The position numbers and the translations under genes are program-made. DNA of 64,000 bases, from assembly GCA_019114005.1 (NCBI GenBank), contig DXGH01000073.1:62001-126000 (forward strand). The letters run 5' to 3'. Every line of letters begins with the position of its first letter. Position 1 is the stretch's first letter. This document shows positions 1 through 9,519 of the stretch, one piece after another. Origin of the DNA: Candidatus Acetatifactor stercoripullorum. GTDB taxonomy: Bacteria; Bacillota; Clostridia; Lachnospirales; Lachnospiraceae. The notes beneath the pieces were generated by a model. That model had not been told where the DNA came from, did no database searches, and saw nothing but the letters and a program-made list of their open reading frames with translations.

Positions 1-378
1 CTGATTGTGATAGACGCTCTTGCAGCGCGCAGCACAAGGCGTCTTAACAGAACCATACAGATTACGAACACGGGGATACAGCCCGGCTCAGGGGTTGGCA
101 ACCACAGAAACGCCCTGACTCAGGAGAGCCTTGGAGTCCCTGTGATCGCCATTGGAGTACCCACGGTGGTGGATGCGGCTACCATTGTGGGAGATGCTTT
201 GGAGAAGCTTATGGGGGATGACAGTGAATTTGACGGACTGAAATATATGGGACAGCATCGCCTGGTCTTTGCGGAGCTGAATAATATGTATATGACGGGA
301 AAGGATATCGATGCGGTGATTAAGCGGGTGAGCTTTACCATTTCTGAGGGAATCAATATTGCACTGGAGAAGGAATAG
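1..378 (+). CDS. gpr: GPR endopeptidase (germination/spore protease), C-terminal part; 5' truncated by window edge
   Basis: Open frame from base 1 to stop at 378; '[59 protein letters not shown]' is typical of GPR; followed by spoIIP as in many Firmicutes. Confidence 0.93.
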   Translation: MIVIDALAARSTRRLNRTIQITNTGIQPGSGVGNHRNALTQESLGVPVIAIGVPTVVDAATIVGDALEKLMGDDSEFDGLKYMGQHRLVFAELNNMYMTGKDIDAVIKRVSFTISEGINIALEKE

Positions 379-467
379 GATGTTTTCATCCGGCATATAT
401 ATAAAACAGCTCTAAGGAAAGGGAGTGCTGAGCCGTAAAAGGAAGAAAAAACGCAGCCAGTCCCGCT

Positions 468-1841
468 GTGTGGTTGGCGGGGCTGGCTTTCGTGTGCCTG
501 TTTCTTTTGTCCCTGGTACGAGATTTTGGAAAAGATATGGAAGAAGGACAGGATGTGGAGACGCAGGCTTCTCTGGGAGAGGAGCTTTTGCATATGGCGG
601 GAAGAGAAATCGGAAACGCATTGTACCGGCAGTTTGTACCGGCGTTTGCCTTTGTGCAGGAAAACGCCGGTGATACTTCGGGAATTTTTCAAAAACAGGT
701 AAATTCTCTTATGCCCTTTTGCCTTTATGCTCAGGAATACGGTTTTTACGGGGATACCCAGAGTATTCCCGGCACGCAGGAATCCCTGTCACTGGAAGAA
801 ATTCTGCTGGCGGAGTCCCGGGAGGGAAGCGGGGATATTGCGGATGGCGGAGAATTGGAGGCGGGTGAGGGGGAAGGACAGGCAGGAGGGGAAGCCATGC
901 CGGAGGAAGAAAGGGGAGAGACACAGGACGCAGAAATGTCGCTGGATGAACTGCTTCGGGCGGAAAATGAAGCGGCCATGGAGGCGTCCCAGGCCCTTGC
1001 AGGACAGGAAACGGGGCAGCAGTTTATTCCCCATGCCCTTAAAAACCCTGTGGATTCCCAGATGCTTCAGGATTATGAGAGTCTTGTGCAGAATTTTTAT
1101 ACCATTGACAGCAATACCATGGCGGGCAGCGACCAGCTTGACGCAAAAAAGCTTCTGGAAAAGGACATGAGCATAGAAAAGGAAAGCGCAGGGCCGCAGA
1201 TACTGATCTTTCATACTCATTCCCAGGAAACCTTTGCGGATTCGGTCCCTGGGGATGAGAGCACCTCTATTGTGGGGGTGGGGGACCGCCTGGCAGACAT
1301 TCTTACACAGCAGTATGGATATCAGGTGCTCCACCATAAGGGGCAGTATGATGTGGAGACCAGAGATGACGCCTATTCCAACGCCCTTCCGGCCATTGAG
1401 CAGGTGCTTGCGGAAAATCCCTCTATTGAGGTGGTGATTGATTTACATAGAGATCAGATGGCGGAGGAGACCAGGCTGGTCATGGACTTGGACGGCAGAC
1501 CTACCGCCCGTTTCATGTTTTTTAACGGCCTTAGCAGGACGAAGAAAACGGGGAATATTTCTTATCTGTATAATGAAAATCAGGAGGAAAACCTTGCCTT
1601 TTCCTTTCAGATGCAGATGGCGGCGGTTCAATACTATCCGGGACTTACCAGAAAAATATATTTAAAGGGCTATCGCTACAATATGCACTTAAAGCCCCGT
1701 TATCTTTTGGTGGAGCTGGGGGCGCAGAACAATACGGTGGAGGAGGCCATGAATGCCTGTGATCCGCTGGCGCACATTTTGGAACTGGTGCTGAGCGGGC
1801 AGACGAGGCAGCAGACGGACAGTCTGCTTGCGCCTGAATAG
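468..1841 (+). CDS. spoIIP: Stage II sporulation protein P (SpoIIP)
   Basis: N-terminal TM segment; 'ILIFHTHSQETFADS...VGVGDRLADILTQQYGYQVLHHKGQYDVETRDDAYSNALPAIEQVLAENPSIEVVIDLHRD' SpoIIP core; adjacent to gpr. Confidence 0.93.
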   Translation: MWLAGLAFVCLFLLSLVRDFGKDMEEGQDVETQASLGEELLHMAGREIGNALYRQFVPAFAFVQENAGDTSGIFQKQVNSLMPFCLYAQEYGFYGDTQSIPGTQESLSLEEILLAESREGSGDIADGGELEAGEGEGQAGGEAMPEEERGETQDAEMSLDELLRAENEAAMEASQALAGQETGQQFIPHALKNPVDSQMLQDYESLVQNFYTIDSNTMAGSDQLDAKKLLEKDMSIEKESAGPQILIFHTHSQETFADSVPGDESTSIVGVGDRLADILTQQYGYQVLHHKGQYDVETRDDAYSNALPAIEQVLAENPSIEVVIDLHRDQMAEETRLVMDLDGRPTARFMFFNGLSRTKKTGNISYLYNENQEENLAFSFQMQMAAVQYYPGLTRKIYLKGYRYNMHLKPRYLLVELGAQNNTVEEAMNACDPLAHILELVLSGQTRQQTDSLLAPE

Positions 1842-1907
1842 ACTGGACAATGCCTGTAAATTCTGTTAAAATCTAACTCAAATTGTAACGGTTGGAGAGG
1901 AATACAA

Positions 1908-3725
1908 ATGGCAGCAGTAGATCAAAGCAAAATACGGAATTTTTGCATTGTGGCGCATATAGACCACGGGAAATCCACCCTGGCGGACAGAATTATCGAA
2001 AGGACGGGACTGCTTACCAGCAGGGAGATGCAGGATCAGGTCCTGGACAATATGGAGCTGGAAAGAGAGAGGGGCATTACTATAAAGGCCCAGGCGGTGC
2101 GTACGGTTTATAAGGCTAAGGATGGGGAGGAATATATTTTCAATCTCATCGACACCCCGGGGCATGTTGACTTTAATTATGAAGTGAGCCGTTCACTGGC
2201 GGCCTGCGACGGAGCCATTTTAGTGGTGGACGCCGCCCAGGGCATTGAGGCCCAGACTCTGGCGAATGTGTATCTGGCTCTGGATCACGATCTGGATGTG
2301 TTTCCTGTAATCAATAAGATCGATCTGCCCAGCGCACAGCCGGAGCGGGTGATTGAGGAGATAGAGGATGTGATCGGCATTGAGGCCCAGGATGCTCCGT
2401 TGATCTCCGCCAAAAACGGCGTGGGCATCGATGAGGTTTTGGAGCAGATTGTAAAGAAGATACCGGCCCCGTCGGGGAGCCCTGACAACCCTCTTAAGGC
2501 TCTGATTTTTGATTCCCTTTATGATTCCTACAAGGGCGTGATTATCTTTTGCCGTATTATGGAGGGCACTGTCAAAAAGGGCACTGTGATACGGATGATG
2601 GCCACGGGTGCAAAACAGGAGGTAGTGGAGGTGGGGTACTTTGGCGCGGGACAGTTTATTCCCTGTGACGAGCTGAGCGCCGGCATGGTGGGCTACATCA
2701 CGGCCTCCATCAAAAATGTGAAGGACACCGCAGTGGGAGATACGGTCACCGATGACAACCGCCCCTGTGCGGAGCCTCTTCCGGGCTATAAGAAGGTGCA
2801 GTCCATGGTGTACTGCGGCATGTATCCGGCGGATGGGGCAAAATATCCGGATCTGCGGGACGCGCTGGAGAAGCTTAAGCTGAATGACGCTTCCTTAAAC
2901 TTTGAGCCGGAGACCTCCATAGCCCTGGGCTTTGGCTTCCGGTGCGGTTTTTTAGGACTTTTGCATCTGGAAATCATCCAGGAGCGTCTGGAGCGGGAAT
3001 ACAATCTGGATCTGGTGACCACTGCCCCGGGCGTTATCTACAAGGTGCACAAGTCAAACGGAGAGGTGATAGAGCTGACCAATCCCTCCAACCTGCCTGA
3101 CCCGTCGGAGATTGCTTATATGGAGGAGCCCATTGTCAGTGCGGAGATTATGGTGACCTCGGAGTTTATCGGCTCCATTATGGAGCTGTGCCAGGAGAGA
3201 AGAGGAAAATATCTCGGCATGGAGTATGTGGAGGGCACCAGAGCACTGCTAAAATATGAGCTGCCCTTAAATGAAATTATCTATGATTTCTTTGACGCGT
3301 TGAAGTCCCGTTCCAGAGGATATGCTTCTTTCGACTATGATATCAAGGGGTACGAGCAGTCCAATCTGGTAAAGCTGGATATTTTGATCAACCGTGAGGA
3401 GGTGGATGCGCTGTCCTTTATTGTGCATGCGGATTCCGCCTATGAGAGAGGACGGAAAATGTGCGAGAAGCTGAAGGATGAAATTCCGAGGCATCTCTTT
3501 GAGATTCCCATTCAGGCTGCAGTAGGCGGGAGGATCATAGCCAGAGAGACGGTAAAGGCCATGAGAAAGGACGTTTTGGCAAAATGCTACGGCGGCGACA
3601 TCACCCGGAAAAAGAAGCTTTTGGAGAAGCAGAAGGAAGGCAAAAAGCGCATGCGCCAGATTGGCAACGTGGAGATTCCCCAGAAGGCGTTTATGAGCGT
3701 GTTGAAGCTGGATGACAGAAAATAA
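1908..3725 (+). CDS. lepA: Elongation factor 4 (LepA)
   Basis: '[20 protein letters not shown]', '[22 protein letters not shown]', LepA C-terminal '[33 protein letters not shown]'; full length. Confidence 0.98.
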   Translation: MAAVDQSKIRNFCIVAHIDHGKSTLADRIIERTGLLTSREMQDQVLDNMELERERGITIKAQAVRTVYKAKDGEEYIFNLIDTPGHVDFNYEVSRSLAACDGAILVVDAAQGIEAQTLANVYLALDHDLDVFPVINKIDLPSAQPERVIEEIEDVIGIEAQDAPLISAKNGVGIDEVLEQIVKKIPAPSGSPDNPLKALIFDSLYDSYKGVIIFCRIMEGTVKKGTVIRMMATGAKQEVVEVGYFGAGQFIPCDELSAGMVGYITASIKNVKDTAVGDTVTDDNRPCAEPLPGYKKVQSMVYCGMYPADGAKYPDLRDALEKLKLNDASLNFEPETSIALGFGFRCGFLGLLHLEIIQERLEREYNLDLVTTAPGVIYKVHKSNGEVIELTNPSNLPDPSEIAYMEEPIVSAEIMVTSEFIGSIMELCQERRGKYLGMEYVEGTRALLKYELPLNEIIYDFFDALKSRSRGYASFDYDIKGYEQSNLVKLDILINREEVDALSFIVHADSAYERGRKMCEKLKDEIPRHLFEIPIQAAVGGRIIARETVKAMRKDVLAKCYGGDITRKKKLLEKQKEGKKRMRQIGNVEIPQKAFMSVLKLDDRK

Positions 3726-4875
3726 AAAACTGGAATTATATTTTCATATTCCCTTCTGTGTGAGAAAATGCCTGTACTGCGATTTTTTGTCAGCCCCGGG
3801 AACCCGGGCCCAGATAGAGGCCTACATGGAGGCATTGCTGACAGAGACAAGAAAAAGGGCAGGAGAGTACACAGACAGGACGGTGACCAGTATTTTTCTG
3901 GGAGGGGGCACGCCCTCTGTGGCGCCTCCCCAAAAGATACAGGAGCTTATGGATACTGTAAGGGGGAGCTTTCGCCTGTCTAAGGATGCGGAAATCACTA
4001 TGGAGGTAAATCCCGGCACGGCGGATGCGGAAAGACTTGCCGCCTATTATGAGGCCGGAATCAACAGGCTGAGCATTGGCTTACAGTCTGCAGATGAAAA
4101 AGAGCTTTCAGCCCTTGGACGGATACACAGCTTTTCGGATTTTCTGAACATCTGGGAGGCGGGACGAAGGACTGGCTTTTCCAATATGAGTGTGGATCTT
4201 ATGAGCGCCATTCCGGGCCAGACTATCGCTTCTTGGAGGGAGACTCTCTTAAAAGTCCTTTCCCTGAAGTATCCTCCTGAGCATATCTCGGCCTACAGTC
4301 TCATTGTGGAGGAGGGAACGCCTTTTGCATCCCTTCAAAAGGAGGGACGGCTTCCCTTGCCGGATGAGGACAGCGAGCGCCTGATGTATGAGGAGACGGG
4401 GCGCATTCTGAGAGAACACGGATATGAAAGGTATGAGATATCCAATTATGCGAAGCCTGGCTATGCCTGCCGTCATAACTGTGGGTACTGGCAGAGAGAG
4501 GATTATCTGGGGCTTGGGATTGGCGCGGCGTCTCTGGTGGACAATGTGCGGTTTCAAAACGGCCGTGATCTGGACCGCTATCTGGAGGCTCCTCTGGGCT
4601 GCAGGGAGGGGGTGCAGAGCCTTTCTGTCACAGAACAGATGGAGGAATTTGTGTTCCTGGGGCTGCGTATGATACGGGGAATCAGTCCCCTTGCATTTGA
4701 AAGGACCTTTGGCGTGTCCATGGAAAAGGTTTATGGGCCTGTCATTGAAAGAAACAGAAAAGACGGCCTGCTTTACTTTCGGGAGGATGAGGAGACGAAG
4801 GAGGGGAGGCTGGCTCTCACGGAAAGAGGCCTGGATTTGAGCAACTACTGCATGGCGCAGTTTTTGCTCTCGTGA
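3712..4875 (+). CDS. hemW: Radical SAM coproporphyrinogen III oxidase-like heme chaperone HemW
   Basis: '[16 protein letters not shown]' radical-SAM CxxxCxxC; 'GGGTPS', '[16 protein letters not shown]'; overlaps lepA by 14 bp and follows it as in many Firmicutes. Confidence 0.93.
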   Translation: MTENKKLELYFHIPFCVRKCLYCDFLSAPGTRAQIEAYMEALLTETRKRAGEYTDRTVTSIFLGGGTPSVAPPQKIQELMDTVRGSFRLSKDAEITMEVNPGTADAERLAAYYEAGINRLSIGLQSADEKELSALGRIHSFSDFLNIWEAGRRTGFSNMSVDLMSAIPGQTIASWRETLLKVLSLKYPPEHISAYSLIVEEGTPFASLQKEGRLPLPDEDSERLMYEETGRILREHGYERYEISNYAKPGYACRHNCGYWQREDYLGLGIGAASLVDNVRFQNGRDLDRYLEAPLGCREGVQSLSVTEQMEEFVFLGLRMIRGISPLAFERTFGVSMEKVYGPVIERNRKDGLLYFREDEETKEGRLALTERGLDLSNYCMAQFLLS

Positions 4876-4935
4876 CAGGCACCGGAGACGGAGGTTTTTC
4901 ATAGACTATTGTAAAGAGAAATCCAGGGGGGTATT

Positions 4936-5589
4936 TTGAAAACATTTCAAAAACCTTTAACCTCAGGAGAAGAAGCCGAGTATATCCGGCTGCTGCAGGA
5001 AGGCACCCCCGTAGAGGCCCGGCGGGCCAAGGAGATTCTGATTGAGCGAAACCTTCGGCTGGTGGCGCACATTGCCAAAAAATATCAGAATGTAGACGAG
5101 GATATGGAGGATTTAATATCCATCGGCTGCATTGGACTGATCAAAGCGGTAGATACCTTTGATGCGGGAAAGGGACGGCTTGCCACCTACGCCTGCCGCT
5201 GTATAGACAATGAGCTGCTGATGCTGCTGCGCAGCAAAAAGAAAACCTCCCGGGAGGTTTCTTTATTTGAGCCCATTGGGCAGGATAAAGAGGGCAATGA
5301 GATACATTTGGTGGATGTGATCGAACAGCAGCAGCCGGATATCGTTGACAGCATGGAATTTCACAGCAATATAAAGAAGCTGTTTGTGCTGTTAGAGGAA
5401 TGTCTCACAGACAGGGAAAGGGAGATATTGATTTTACGCTATGGGCTGGACGGAAGGCCGGAGGCTACCCAGAATGAGATTGGCGAAAGGATGGGGATAT
5501 CCCGCAGCTATGTGTCCAGAATCGAAAAAAAGGCACTGCAGAAGCTGAGAGACGCTTTTGCTTGTCAATCAGATAGAGCCGGGGTATAA
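4936..5589 (+). CDS. sigK: RNA polymerase sporulation sigma factor SigK (uninterrupted)
   Basis: 'LVAHIAKKYQNVDEDMEDLISIGCIGLIKAVDTFDAGKGRLATYACRCIDNELLM', 'PIGQDKEGNEIHLVDV', region 4 'TQNEIGERMGISRSYVSRIEKKAL'; TTG start. Confidence 0.88.
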   Translation: MKTFQKPLTSGEEAEYIRLLQEGTPVEARRAKEILIERNLRLVAHIAKKYQNVDEDMEDLISIGCIGLIKAVDTFDAGKGRLATYACRCIDNELLMLLRSKKKTSREVSLFEPIGQDKEGNEIHLVDVIEQQQPDIVDSMEFHSNIKKLFVLLEECLTDREREILILRYGLDGRPEATQNEIGERMGISRSYVSRIEKKALQKLRDAFACQSDRAGV

Positions 5590-5656
5590 TAAATCCGTAA
5601 GGAAGATTTAAGAGGCTGGGCAGAGTCATTCCAAAGAGACAGGAGAAGAGCATAAG

Positions 5657-6541
5657 ATGCCAGAGATAGAGGAAATTTTAAAGGCGGCTAAGGAGGCCGG
5701 GGCAAGCGATGTACATTTGACAGTGGGGATTCCGCCGAAAATGCGCATAGACGGCGGACTGGTTTCCATGGCTTATCCGAAGGTGCTGCCTGCAGACACA
5801 CTGGATGTACTGGTGAATATCATGACGCAGCAGCAGAGAGAATATTTTGAGGAGCATGGAGAATGTGACCTGTCCTTTTCTATTTCAGGATGCGGGCGCT
5901 TTCGGGTGAATGCGTATAAGCAGAGGGGATCGGCAGCTTTGGCCTTCCGGCTGGTGGGGGCCAAGGTGCCTGCCCTGGAAGAACTGGGAGCGCCGGAATG
6001 CCTGGCAGACCTCTGTGCAAAGAAAGAGGGTATGGTGCTGGTGGCAGGACCGGCCGGGAGCGGAGCTTCCACCACGCTGGCGGCTTTGGTCGACCAGATA
6101 AACGAAAGCCGCCAGGTGCATGTGATCACTCTGGAGGAGCCTATAGAATATCTTCATCAGCACAAAATGGCCATGGTAAATCAAAGGGAGATCGGAACAG
6201 ATTCCGATACTTATCTAAGCGCCCTCAGGGCGGCTCTGCGGGAGGACCCAGACGTGATCCTGATAGGGGAGCTGCAGGATACGGAAATCATTGAGCTTGC
6301 CATTCATGCTGTTGAGACAGGGCATTTGGTTTTGTCCTCTCTGCATGCTGGAAACGCAGCCTGCGTGGTGGAGCGCATTGTGGAGAAATTTCCGCCGGCC
6401 AAACAGCGGCAGATAAAAATACGCCTTTTGCATGTGCTGGAGGCGGTGGTTTTCCAGGAACTGGTGCCTGTTTCCGGAAACGGAGGGAGGACAGCGTCCT
6501 TTGAAGTGCTAAAGGGTTCCCTTTTAGGGGAAGATGTCTAA
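5657..6541 (+). CDS. PilT/GspE-type secretion ATPase family protein with altered Walker A
   Basis: 'ASDVHLTVGIPPKMRIDG', 'ITLEEPIEYLHQHKMAMVNQREIGTD', 'ALREDPDVILIGELQD', 'ETGHLVLSSLHAGNA'; Walker A reads GPAGSGAST instead of GPTGSGKST. Confidence 0.88.
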   Translation: MPEIEEILKAAKEAGASDVHLTVGIPPKMRIDGGLVSMAYPKVLPADTLDVLVNIMTQQQREYFEEHGECDLSFSISGCGRFRVNAYKQRGSAALAFRLVGAKVPALEELGAPECLADLCAKKEGMVLVAGPAGSGASTTLAALVDQINESRQVHVITLEEPIEYLHQHKMAMVNQREIGTDSDTYLSALRAALREDPDVILIGELQDTEIIELAIHAVETGHLVLSSLHAGNAACVVERIVEKFPPAKQRQIKIRLLHVLEAVVFQELVPVSGNGGRTASFEVLKGSLLGEDV

Positions 6542-6544
6542 AAA

Positions 6545-6586
6545 GCAAGGCAGGCCTGCATCTTGCCTTGCCGCATCTGTTTTTTC
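6545..6586 (+). terminator. Possible intrinsic terminator
   Basis: GCAAGGCA...TGCCTTGC stem (6545-6571), with a T-run (6581-6586) offset by several nt. Confidence 0.45.
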
Positions 6587-6669
6587 TATCATAATCATTA
6601 TATTTCCATATTATTTTCTAAGATTTTTTCATTCTACAATCCTATTTTATATTCCAAAGGAGGAGAAAA

Positions 6670-8259
6670 ATGTATAGCATGATTCAATCCGGCGCTCTGC
6701 ATGGAGTGCAGGCTTATCCCGTCTGTGTGGAGGTGGATATTGCAGCCGGGCTTCCGGGCTTTTCCCTTGTGGGTTCCTTAAGCGGCGAGGTGCGGGAATC
6801 CAAAGAACGGGTGAGCGTGGCGCTGAAAAACGCGGGTCTGCGCCTGCCGCCCAGCCATATCACGGTAAATTTGTCCCCGGCAGACTGCCGGAAGGAGGGA
6901 ACGGCCTTCGACCTGCCCATAGCTGTGGGAATCCTGCAGTCCATGGGAGCTTTTAGGGAAAATCCCTGTTCCGCAGAATTGATTGCAGACACGCTCTTTT
7001 TAGGGGAGCTTGGGCTGAACGGAGAGGTAAAGAAGGTTCGGGGTGTGCTTCCCATTGTGAGAGAAGCAGCCCGAAGAGGAATTTCAGAATGTGTGGTTCC
7101 TGTGGCAAACGCCTTAGAGGGAGCGGTGATTCCGGGGATAGCGGTCCGGGGAGTCAGTCATATCAGGCAGCTTTTGGATTATCTGAAAGGTGCAGGCAGC
7201 GAGGAAGAAAAGGAACGGCTGCTGCCAAGAGCGCAGGTGGATTTAAAGGAAATCTTCCGGGAAGGGGCGGACGATGGGGAAGAGGACTTTGCGGAGGTGA
7301 CAGGGCAGGAGACTGCAAAGCGGGCGGCTGAAATTGCGGCCGCCGGCTTCCATAACCTTTTGATGACGGGGCCTCCCGGAGCCGGAAAGTCCATGATTGC
7401 AAAAAGGCTTCCGGGAATCCTTCCCCCGCTTACGCTGGAGGAAAGCCTGGAGGCCACTGCCATTTCCAGCGTGGCGGGAACGCTTCCGGAGGGAAGCGCT
7501 CTTGTCACAAAAAGACCCTTTCAGAGTCCCCATCACACCATTTCCCACACTGCCCTGATCGGCGGCAGCTTCCTTCCCAGACCGGGAATCATTTCTCTGG
7601 CCCATAGGGGTATCTTGTTTTTGGATGAACTGCCGGAGTTTCGCAGACAGGCGCTGGATGGCCTGCGCCAGCCGCTGGAGGAACGAAGGGTGCAGATCGC
7701 AAGAGTGGGAGGAAATCTCTCCTATCCCAGTAATTTTATGCTGGTCTGTGCCATGAATCCCTGTCCCTGTGGATATTATCCGGACAGAAACCGCTGTAAA
7801 TGCACCCAATTCCAGGTAAACAAATACCTGGGAAGGATTTCCGGGCCTGTACTGGACCGGATGGATCTTTGTGTGGAGCTGCGTCAGGTGGAAATTGGAG
7901 GACTCCAGGGAAAGCAAAAGGGAGAGAGCAGCAGGGAGATCAGAAAACGGGTGATGAGGGCAAGAAAACGCCAGATGAAACGGTTTGCCGGAAGCGGCTG
8001 CCGGTTTAATGGGGATATTTCGGCGGCGGACATGGACAGGTATTGTCCTCTGGGAACTGCTGAAAAGAGACTTATGGAGGAGCTTTACCGAAGCTTAAGG
8101 CTCAGCGCAAGGGCTTACCACAGAATTTTAAGGGTGGCAAGAACCATTGCGGATTTGGAGGAGAGGGAAGCAATCGAGGAATCACATATTTTAGAGGCTT
8201 CCTTTTTTTGCCCTGCAAAGGGCTGCTGGAAGGGATGGGAGGATGCAGATGGGGATTGA
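6670..8259 (+). CDS. comM: YifB family Mg chelatase-like AAA ATPase (ComM homologue)
   Basis: 'VEVDIAAGLPGFSLVGSLSGEVRESKERV', 'LLMTGPPGAGKSMIAKRLPGILPPL', 'GGILFLDELPEF'-like segment, 'MNPCPCGYYPD'. Confidence 0.95.
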   Translation: MYSMIQSGALHGVQAYPVCVEVDIAAGLPGFSLVGSLSGEVRESKERVSVALKNAGLRLPPSHITVNLSPADCRKEGTAFDLPIAVGILQSMGAFRENPCSAELIADTLFLGELGLNGEVKKVRGVLPIVREAARRGISECVVPVANALEGAVIPGIAVRGVSHIRQLLDYLKGAGSEEEKERLLPRAQVDLKEIFREGADDGEEDFAEVTGQETAKRAAEIAAAGFHNLLMTGPPGAGKSMIAKRLPGILPPLTLEESLEATAISSVAGTLPEGSALVTKRPFQSPHHTISHTALIGGSFLPRPGIISLAHRGILFLDELPEFRRQALDGLRQPLEERRVQIARVGGNLSYPSNFMLVCAMNPCPCGYYPDRNRCKCTQFQVNKYLGRISGPVLDRMDLCVELRQVEIGGLQGKQKGESSREIRKRVMRARKRQMKRFAGSGCRFNGDISAADMDRYCPLGTAEKRLMEELYRSLRLSARAYHRILRVARTIADLEEREAIEESHILEASFFCPAKGCWKGWEDADGD

Positions 8260-9397
8260 AATGGAAGGAAAGGACGAGACGGAACGGGCTTATATGCTTT
8301 GGCTGTGCAGCCTGCCTGGAATTGGAAACGTAAGAGGAGAAAGGCTTTTGAACTTATGCGGAGGAAGCGCCCGGAATCTGTATCATGCTCCCGGGGAGCT
8401 TTGGAGTAAAGTGGTGGGAGAAAAAACCTATGAAAAGGCAAAGGAGTTTACAGAAGGGTGGAAGGTGCAGGAGGAGTATGAGAAGCTGCGGGAGAAGGGC
8501 ATTGGGTTTGTGTGTCGGTGTGAGGATACATACCCGGAGCGGCTTCGTAATATTCCGGACGCGCCTCTGGGGTTATTTTACCGGGGGAGTCTGCCAAAAC
8601 AGGACGTCCCTTCCGCTGCGGTGATCGGGGCCAGGGATTGCTCCGAATATGGAAGCTATGTGGCCAGAGAGCTGGGACGGTTTCTGGGGGAGAGGGGTGT
8701 TAATGTGATCAGCGGAATGGCACGAGGGATCGATGGCATCTGCCAGTCTGCGGCGCTGGAAAGGGGAGGAGCCTCCTTTGGGGTGTTAGGCTGCGGCGTG
8801 GATATCTGTTATCCCCGGGAGAACCGCAGGCTGTATATACAGCTCTCCTCTCAGGGCGGCCTTCTTTCTTCTTATACGCCGGGAACGGAGCCCAGACCGG
8901 GGAATTTCCCGCCGCGGAACAGAATTGTCAGCGGTCTGGCGGATGCGGTGGTTGTGGTTGAGGCCAGAAACAAAAGCGGTACGCTGATTACGGTGGACAT
9001 GGCCTTGGAGCAGGGAAAAGAGGTCTATGTGGTTCCGGGCAGAATCACGGACAGATTAAGCGACGGCTGTAACAGTCTGCTGAGACAGGGAGCCCGGGTT
9101 TTTCTGTCCCCGGAGGACTTCTGGGAGGAGCTGTCGCGGGATTTTCACAGGAAAAATCCGAAATATGCGCTTCGGGAGAGGAGAGTGGAAGGGGGAAAGA
9201 AGGAGAGGGAGCTTGTGCCTGAACTTCAGCAGATTTGGGAGGCTTTGGATTTTACGCCCAGAACCTTGGAGCAGATAAAGGACAGAATATCTTTTTCCTG
9301 TAGTGTGGGGAGTCTTGGAGCCATGCTGATGGTTTTGTGTATGAAGGGATTTGCAAGCCAGGTAAGTCCCGGGTATTTCTGCGCGGCAAAGCGCTGA
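8243..9397 (+). CDS. dprA: DNA-processing protein DprA/Smf
   Basis: 'AVIGARDCSEYGSYVARELGRFLGERGVNVISGMARGIDG', 'GVLGCGVDICYPREN', 'FPPRNRIVSGLADAVVVVEA'; overlaps comM. Confidence 0.96.
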   Translation: MQMGIEMEGKDETERAYMLWLCSLPGIGNVRGERLLNLCGGSARNLYHAPGELWSKVVGEKTYEKAKEFTEGWKVQEEYEKLREKGIGFVCRCEDTYPERLRNIPDAPLGLFYRGSLPKQDVPSAAVIGARDCSEYGSYVARELGRFLGERGVNVISGMARGIDGICQSAALERGGASFGVLGCGVDICYPRENRRLYIQLSSQGGLLSSYTPGTEPRPGNFPPRNRIVSGLADAVVVVEARNKSGTLITVDMALEQGKEVYVVPGRITDRLSDGCNSLLRQGARVFLSPEDFWEELSRDFHRKNPKYALRERRVEGGKKERELVPELQQIWEALDFTPRTLEQIKDRISFSCSVGSLGAMLMVLCMKGFASQVSPGYFCAAKR

Positions 9398-9424
9398 AAG
9401 CAGCCTTTCCGTTTGAATTGTTTC

Positions 9425-9453
9425 TTTACAGGGTTCCTGGATTGGATTATAAT
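9425..9453 (+). promoter_or_regulatory. Predicted sigma-A promoter upstream of ispG
   Basis: TTTACA (9425-9430), 17 bp, TATAAT (9448-9453). Confidence 0.6.
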
Positions 9454-9457
9454 CAAG

Positions 9458-9487
9458 AAAGGAACATCAGGAAGGTGTTCTTTTTTT
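9458..9487 (+). terminator. Hairpin plus T-tract (terminator-like)
   Basis: AAAGGAACA-tcaggaagg-TGTTCTTTTTTT. Confidence 0.5.
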
Positions 9488-9519
9488 CTCTTTGAGGATG
9501 GAAAGGAAAGGGAGGAGCC

